A stretch of DNA of 64,000 nt from assembly GCA_046327755.1 (NCBI GenBank), contig JAXLXW010000004.1:186001-250000 (forward strand), read 5' to 3'. Under the pieces are notes generated by a model. That model was not told the DNA's origin, ran no database searches, and saw only the letters and a list, made by a program, of their open reading frames with translations. Every line of letters starts with the position of its first letter. The first letter of the stretch is position 1. Both the position numbers and the translations under genes were made by a program. Of the stretch, positions 56,475-64,000 are shown piece after piece. Source of the stretch: SCN-70-22 sp046327755 (GTDB taxonomy: Bacteria > Gemmatimonadota > Gemmatimonadetes > Gemmatimonadales > Gemmatimonadaceae).

Positions 56475-56489
56475 CGAGTGGAGCTGACC

Positions 56490-56933
56490 ATGGAAGTCAT
56501 CCTGCGACAGGCCGTCGAGAACCTCGGGCAGCCCGGCGACCTGGTGAAGGTCTCGTCCGGCTTTGCCCGCAACTACCTCCTCCCGCGCGGCGTCGCCGTG
56601 TCGGCGACCGAGGGGAACAAGAAGCGCATCGCCCAGGAGAAGGCCCGCCTCGAGGCGGCCGAAGCTTCGCGCCGGCAGTCGGCCGAGGAGTATGCGGCCA
56701 AGCTCGAGCAGGTCTCCCTGACCTTCTCGGCCCGCGTGGGCGAGGAAGGCAAGCTGTTCGGCTCCGTGACCGCGGCCGACATCGCGGCGCAGCTCGAGGC
56801 CCAGGGGCATCACATCGAGAAGCGCCAGATCGACCTGCACGAGCCCATCAAGGCGCTCGGCGTCTACCGCGTGCCGGTGAAGCTGCACGCGGACGTGAAG
56901 CCGGAAATCAAGGTGTGGGTGATCAAGCAGTAG
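56490..56933 (+). CDS. rplI: 50S ribosomal protein L9
   Basis: 147 residues. MEVILRQAVENLGQPGDLVK and SGFARNYLLPRGVAVSATEG are the L9 N-domain; the long connecting helix and C-domain (LFGSVTAADIAAQLEAQG) follow. ATG 56490 preferred over an in-frame GTG at 56478. Last gene of the operon; followed 4 bases later by a repeat hairpin likely to terminate it. Confidence 0.97.
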   Translation: MEVILRQAVENLGQPGDLVKVSSGFARNYLLPRGVAVSATEGNKKRIAQEKARLEAAEASRRQSAEEYAAKLEQVSLTFSARVGEEGKLFGSVTAADIAAQLEAQGHHIEKRQIDLHEPIKALGVYRVPVKLHADVKPEIKVWVIKQ

Positions 56934-56937
56934 AAGT

Positions 56938-57030
56938 GGAGAGGACGGGAAGACAAGAGGGGTGGCGCCGGCGACGGTGGCCACCCCTCTCGTCTTCCCG
57001 TCTTCTCGTCCTCTCGTCCTCTCGTCCTCT
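56938..57030. repeat. family 1 octamer-repeat hairpin (copy C), probable rplI terminator
   Basis: Left arm 56938-56967 (GGAGAGGACGGGAAGAC... ending AGAGGGGTGGC) pairs with 56981-57012 (GCCACCCCTCTCGTCTTCCC...) over about 28 bases around a 12-base loop. The right side continues in further GAGGACGA octamers to 57030. It lacks the 140-base and 500-base interiors of copies A and B. Confidence 0.75.
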
Positions 57031-57185
57031 GCCCCCGTAGGGGGCCTCCGTCCCCCGCGTGTCGCTCTCGCGTGCTGCGCGCATTAAGCTACGGAGCGCC
57101 CGGATGGCCGGGTGTGGCGCTGGCGGAACCTTTCGCCGACGGCGTCGCTAGAACACGGACTACACTCGCCTCCCGCACTCCCCGC

Positions 57186-57640
57186 ATGGCGCCCGCAGCC
57201 AAAGCCTCGACGTCCGCCGCACCGAAGTCTTCATCCAAGGGTTCCGCCGCATCGAAGCAAAGCGCGGCCAAGCGAAACGCCGCAGAGCAGAGCGCCGCGC
57301 TCGCGCAGCGGATTGGCGCGCTCTGCGAAGAGTTCAAGGCAAGCGACATCACGATCCTCTCCCTCAAGGGGGTGAGCGACATGACGGACTATTTCGTGAT
57401 CGCCAGCGGGACGTCGGACACGCATGTGCGGAGCACGGCACAGCGGTTGGAGGACGAGCTGAAGCACGATGGACAGCGCCCGGCGCACACCGAAGGGATC
57501 GAACAGGGGCGCTGGGCCATTCTCGACTACGTGGATGTGGTGGTGCACCTGTTTCATCCGGCGATGCGGAGCTACTACCAGCTCGAACGGCTCTGGGGCG
57601 ACGCGACCGTCGTCCCGCTCAAGGTTCAAGGAGCGAAGGC

Positions 57641-57644
<4 letters not shown>
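57186..57644 (+). CDS. rsfS: ribosomal silencing factor RsfS
   Basis: 152 residues. An Ala/Ser/Lys-rich N-terminal extension of about 45 residues precedes the RsfS core: ASDITILSLKGVSDMTDYFV IA-type strand, SGTSDTHVRSTAQRLEDELK, EGIEQGRWAILDYVDVVVHL and FHPAMRSYYQLERLWGDA. Binds L14 and blocks subunit joining in starvation. Stop overlaps the next ATG by 4 bases (ATGA). Confidence 0.95.
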
Positions 57645-60982
<3,338 letters not shown>

Positions 60983-60986
60983 GGGC

Positions 60987-61125
60987 AGACGGGGGACGGG
61001 AGACGGGGGACGGGAGTGCAACGCGGCGCCGAGAGGCGCCGTGTTGCGTTTCGGTCGCCGACATCACGGCGCTCGTGTGACGTCGCGCGTGCGAAGCGCG
61101 CGCACGAGCGTCCCCCGTCTCCCGT
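60987..61125. repeat. family 2 heptamer-repeat element, full-length copy I
   Basis: Left arm 60987-61016 (ACGGGGGACGGGAG iterations, ending GGGAGTGC), hairpin GCAACGCGGCGCC-GAGA-GGCGCCGTGTTGC (61018-61047, one G-T pair) followed by GTTT, a GC-rich filler with its own palindrome CGCGCGTGCGAAGCGCGCGCACG, then right arm CGTCCCCCGTCTCCCGT (61109-61125). Starts 4 bases after a stop codon. Confidence 0.75.
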
Positions 61126-61177
61126 ATGCCCTTTTTCAAGTCTCCCATCCGCTCCCGTTCCGCCCTACCTTTCGCGC

Positions 61178-62683
61178 GTGCGAGTGCGCGCCTTCGTGGC
61201 GCTGGCGCTTACGGTGTGCGCGTGTGGTCGCGGTGATCGCGACGCCGCGCCCGGAGCGGCTGGCGCCCTCCCCTCCTCCGGGCCGGACCCGATCGTCGTG
61301 CGCCTGCCGCGCGACGGGGGGATCGTGCGCGCCTATCGCTATCCCTCGCTCGATTCGCTCATCTGGAAGTCGCAGCAGCCCGTGCCTGCGCTCGATCGCG
61401 TCATGGCGTTCGATGGCGAAAACGGGGTGCTCGCCTTTCTCGGGAGCGATGGCGCGCCGGGATGGCTCGACCTGCGCCTCGGGACGGCGCGCAACGCCTC
61501 GAGCACCGCGCTCACCTCCGTCGCCTCGGGCGATGGCTGGTCGATCTTCGGGGTGGACGAGAAGAACGCACTCGTCCGCCTAACGCCGAGCGGCGACTGG
61601 CAGGCGCCGGCGAGCGGCAAGGTGCGACGCCTCTTCCCGCTTGCCGACGGCACGCTCGTCGTGCTGCTCGACCGCGGGAGCAAGACGTACCTGCTGCGCT
61701 TGCACCCGCCGGATGAGACGGTCGGCGATTCGATCGAGGTCCCGCGCCCCGATCGCGCCGTGGTGACCCCGATGGGCGACCGCCTGTACCTCGGCGTGAA
61801 GCGCGAGCTGCTGAGCGTGCAACCGCGCGAGTTCGACGGCGTGGACAAGGTGAAGGCCGATGACGAGATCCTCGCGATTGCACCGACGCCGAGCGGCGAC
61901 CGGATCTTCCTGGCCAACAAGGGCGGGCCGAAGCTCGAGGTGATGGACCGCTACGCCGAGGATATCGGGGGGGCGGTCAAGCTGCCTGGGCTCGTGACGG
62001 ACATGCGCATGGACCCGATGGGGCGCTATCTCCTCGCGCGCCCCGTCTCGGGAGATTCGGCGTGGGTGGTGGCGATTGCCTCGGACGAGTTGGTGGGCAC
62101 GGTCCGGAGCGCGTGGCGCGCCGACCTCCCCGCCGTCACGGTGGACGGCCTCGTCGCGACGGTGCGCGGCGCCGACGTCGCGTTCGTCGAACCGGCGAAG
62201 GGGACGGTGAAGCAGACGGTGGCGGGAGGGGCCAGCGACGTCTGGTTCTTCGCGCTGTGGAACGGGCTGCGACCGCGCGCGCGCGGCGTCGACGTCCCCG
62301 TGTCGTTCTCGTTAGGCGAGGCGGTGGCGGGCGACTCGGGCGCCGACTCGATCCGCCGTATCCCCGCGGCGAGTGGGGCGGCCGCGACGGCGGCTCCGGC
62401 CGACAGCACGCCAACCGCCGAGGTGCGCGAGGAGGCACCGCCGCCGGCCGCGACGCGCGACGCGTGGACGGTCTCCTTCGCCGCGGTCCTCTCGGAGGAG
62501 CGTGCCCGGGAGATCGCCGACGGGATCAGCGTGGACGGCCAGCGCCCACGCGTGGTGAAGGGCGAGACGGCGGGGACGACGGTGTTCCGTGTCATCTTCG
62601 GCCCCTACAACTCGAAAGCAGACGCCGAACGCATGGGGCGCGCGTCGAAGCACAATTACTGGGTGTACGAGGGGGTCCCCTGA
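61178..62683 (+). CDS. lipoprotein with beta-propeller-like region and C-terminal SPOR domain
   Basis: 501 residues from a GTG. FVALALTVCACGRGDRD is a lipobox-type signal. Residues about 40-390 contain repeated short strands with a propeller look (LIWKSQQPVPALDRVMAFDG; GDGWSIFGVDEKNALVRLTP). The C-terminal 75 residues (DAWTVSFAAVLSEERAREIA; VFRVIFGPYNSKADAERMGR) form a SPOR domain, which binds denuded septal peptidoglycan glycans. GTG 61178 or 61184 possible. Precedes a second SPOR-type protein and smc, suggesting a cell-division context. Confidence 0.78.
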   Translation: MRVRAFVALALTVCACGRGDRDAAPGAAGALPSSGPDPIVVRLPRDGGIVRAYRYPSLDSLIWKSQQPVPALDRVMAFDGENGVLAFLGSDGAPGWLDLRLGTARNASSTALTSVASGDGWSIFGVDEKNALVRLTPSGDWQAPASGKVRRLFPLADGTLVVLLDRGSKTYLLRLHPPDETVGDSIEVPRPDRAVVTPMGDRLYLGVKRELLSVQPREFDGVDKVKADDEILAIAPTPSGDRIFLANKGGPKLEVMDRYAEDIGGAVKLPGLVTDMRMDPMGRYLLARPVSGDSAWVVAIASDELVGTVRSAWRADLPAVTVDGLVATVRGADVAFVEPAKGTVKQTVAGGASDVWFFALWNGLRPRARGVDVPVSFSLGEAVAGDSGADSIRRIPAASGAAATAAPADSTPTAEVREEAPPPAATRDAWTVSFAAVLSEERAREIADGISVDGQRPRVVKGETAGTTVFRVIFGPYNSKADAERMGRASKHNYWVYEGVP

Positions 62684-62712
62684 CCGCGCTCGACCTTCGC
62701 AACTACGAGGCG

Positions 62713-63960
62713 ATGTGGGAGGCGGCCGGCGTGCGCGTGAACGCCGCCGTCGGGCCGCACGCGGCCGTCGCCGTCCTCGGCGACGATCCCGCCGCCACGG
62801 GCGCCGTCACGCTCGGCATCGCCAAGCTCCAGGCTCGCCAACGGCGCGTCTACATCTTCGACCTCCTGGGCGATGGACAGGGGATCGTCGCGGCGGATGA
62901 CACCGAGGCGCACCCCGGCGTGAGCGACATGGTGCACTTCGGCGTCTCCCTCAAGAGGGCGGCCCGTCCGCACGGCGCGCGCCCCAACGTCTGGCTCGTG
63001 GCCGGCGGAACGGAATCCCCCCTGTCCGTCGACGTCCTGACCAGCCGTTGGTGGGAGGTCGTCACCGAGCAGGTACGGCGCGCCGACGCCCTCCTCCTGG
63101 TGGCCGCGCCGGCGATGGTCCCGACGATGGGGCAGATGGTGATGCATCTGGACGGGATCGTCCTGGTGGGAGACGCGATCTCTCCGAACCCTGCGGCTGC
63201 ACTCCTCGGCGAGGTGCGGAGCGAGTCGGCGCTCCACACGCCGAGCGGGTCACCAGCAGTCCCATCGTTCGCAGGGCGTTTGGCCAAGCCGCCGCGCCCG
63301 CGCTGGCAGCTCCCCGTGGCCGCGCTGGCGGTGCTGGGTACCGCCGCTGCGCTCACCGCGCCGCGCTGGCGCCCGCTCGTGGGGCTGGGTAGCGCCATGA
63401 ACGACCTTCCGCCGATTCCAGCGGCCGTCTCCGATTCGGTCTCGGCGGCGCCAGGGGCGACGACCGCGGTCCCGGTGGCGAATGAGGCGACGTTCAGCGT
63501 GGAGCTTCTCTTCACCAGTTCCAACCGCGACGCGCTCGACTTCGTGGCGCAGCACGGCGACTCGCTCCCCGCCACGACCTTCAGCCGGGTCGCCGTGGCT
63601 TCCGACAGCACGCCGTGGTTTCGATTGGTTTCCGGCGCCTTTGGAGACAGCGCCAGCGCCACGGCCTACCTTGCCTCGCTGCGCGACAACGGCCTCGTCC
63701 CCACTGGCGCCGGAAGCGTGGGACGCACACCGTTCGCCCTCCTTCTGGATTCCGCGACAACCGACGCCATGGCCCAACTTCGGGTGTCGGCCTTCCGGGG
63801 ACGGGGGATCCCAGCCTATTCGCTGCGCGCTTCGGCCCAGGCTTGGCACGTGTATGCCGGCGCCTTCTCGACCGAGGGCGACGCGCAACCCCTCAAGTTG
63901 CAGCTCGACAGCCTGAACATTCAGTCGGCCCTCGTTATGCGGGCCGGGAGTACATCGTAG
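62713..63960 (+). CDS. SPOR-type protein with degenerate ParA/CpsD-like N-terminus
   Basis: At least 415 residues. The N-terminal part (AVLGDDPAATGAVTLGIAKL; RRVYIFDLLGDG; RADALLLVAAPAMVPTMGQM; LDGIVLVGDAI) follows the strand order of MinD/ParA/CpsD ATPases, but the Walker A lysines are missing. A transmembrane helix (WQLPVAALAVLGTAAAL) follows, then two C-terminal SPOR-like repeats (WFRLVSGAFGDSASATAYLA; AWHVYAGAFSTEGDAQPLKL). The frame is open from before the previous stop; a CTG at 62680 would overlap that stop, otherwise the ATG at 62713 is first. Its stop directly precedes smc. Confidence 0.65.
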   Translation: MWEAAGVRVNAAVGPHAAVAVLGDDPAATGAVTLGIAKLQARQRRVYIFDLLGDGQGIVAADDTEAHPGVSDMVHFGVSLKRAARPHGARPNVWLVAGGTESPLSVDVLTSRWWEVVTEQVRRADALLLVAAPAMVPTMGQMVMHLDGIVLVGDAISPNPAAALLGEVRSESALHTPSGSPAVPSFAGRLAKPPRPRWQLPVAALAVLGTAAALTAPRWRPLVGLGSAMNDLPPIPAAVSDSVSAAPGATTAVPVANEATFSVELLFTSSNRDALDFVAQHGDSLPATTFSRVAVASDSTPWFRLVSGAFGDSASATAYLASLRDNGLVPTGAGSVGRTPFALLLDSATTDAMAQLRVSAFRGRGIPAYSLRASAQAWHVYAGAFSTEGDAQPLKLQLDSLNIQSALVMRAGSTS

Positions 63961-64000
63961 GTGCGTCTCTCCAAGCTCCAGATGCAGGGCTTCAAGTCGT
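63961..64000 (+). CDS. smc: chromosome segregation protein SMC, first codons only
   Basis: Starts with GTG immediately after the preceding stop; the 13 visible codons read (V/M)RLSKLQMQGFKS, the standard SMC N-terminus that leads into the ATP-binding head (GFKSF). The rest is outside the window. Confidence 0.8.
   Translation, partial: MRLSKLQMQGFKS

Overview
The window is a dense, high-GC (about two-thirds G+C by eye) bacterial chromosome segment. It encodes a Gram-negative envelope: heptose phosphatase GmhB, outer-membrane barrels, many lipoproteins and BamA-like barrels. Gene content (DUF2723, DUF5107, DUF4175/DUF4159, gluzincin-propeller-barrel proteins, SPOR proteins beside smc) and sequence style suggest a member of Gemmatimonadota. 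That placement is inference; no rRNA gene is present to confirm it. Almost everything is ordinary chromosome. No phage, CRISPR array, transposase or plasmid gene was found.

Layout. 1-7.9 kb (mostly minus): 3' part missing from a thiolase, a PorV/UPF0164-like barrel, a lipid-anchored alpha/beta hydrolase, then thrS > APC permease > cupin. 8-19.9 kb (plus): BON-domain protein, then a tight run valS > Ig-like lipoprotein > selA > gmhB > purN > purH > DUF2723 membrane protein. 20-27 kb: DUF5107/TPR secreted protein, tRNA-Ser(UGA), and an MCP divergent from a porin plus PstS-like pair. 27-34 kb: tRNA-Ser(GCU), gltX, a LexA homologue that has lost its self-cleavage residues, a membrane-anchored hypothetical, an FAA hydrolase and a RadC/JAMM-DinG fusion helicase. 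34-42.7 kb (minus): rsmI > DUF4159 > DUF4175 > TPR protein, with the LIPMD-type secreted protein. 42.8-50.9 kb: trxA / mce / lipoprotein / pdxJ, a protein with HPt-like domains that lack the phospho-histidine, a flippase-like membrane protein, ispE, tRNA-Gln(UUG), prs, rplY. 51-64 kb: pth, a four-helix-bundle gene inside a perfect inverted repeat, ychF, SRAP protein, rpsF-rpsR-DUF2232-rplI, rsfS, a peptidase-propeller-barrel protein, two SPOR-type proteins and the first codons of smc.

The most unusual layer lies between the genes. Two families of short-unit iterated repeats sit at gene ends, often directly against stop or start codons. Family 1 is an octamer (GAGAAGAC / GAGAGGAC). It forms a perfect 33-bp inverted repeat around an S23/TIGR02436-type four-helix-bundle gene (51.58-52.15 kb), and two gene-less derivatives lie at 17.4 and 57 kb. 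Family 2 is a heptamer (ACGGGAG), found at eight or so places. Three full-length copies (19.9, 34.0, 61.0 kb) share terminal arms ending GGGAGTGC and a conserved hairpin GCGAACGGCGCC-loop-GGCGCCGTTCGC followed by GTTT. They look like small MITE/REPIN-type elements with an unknown mobilising activity. A separate word, CGTTAGGC, is strongly over-represented, mostly on the coding strand as a TTA-GGC (Leu-Gly) pair.
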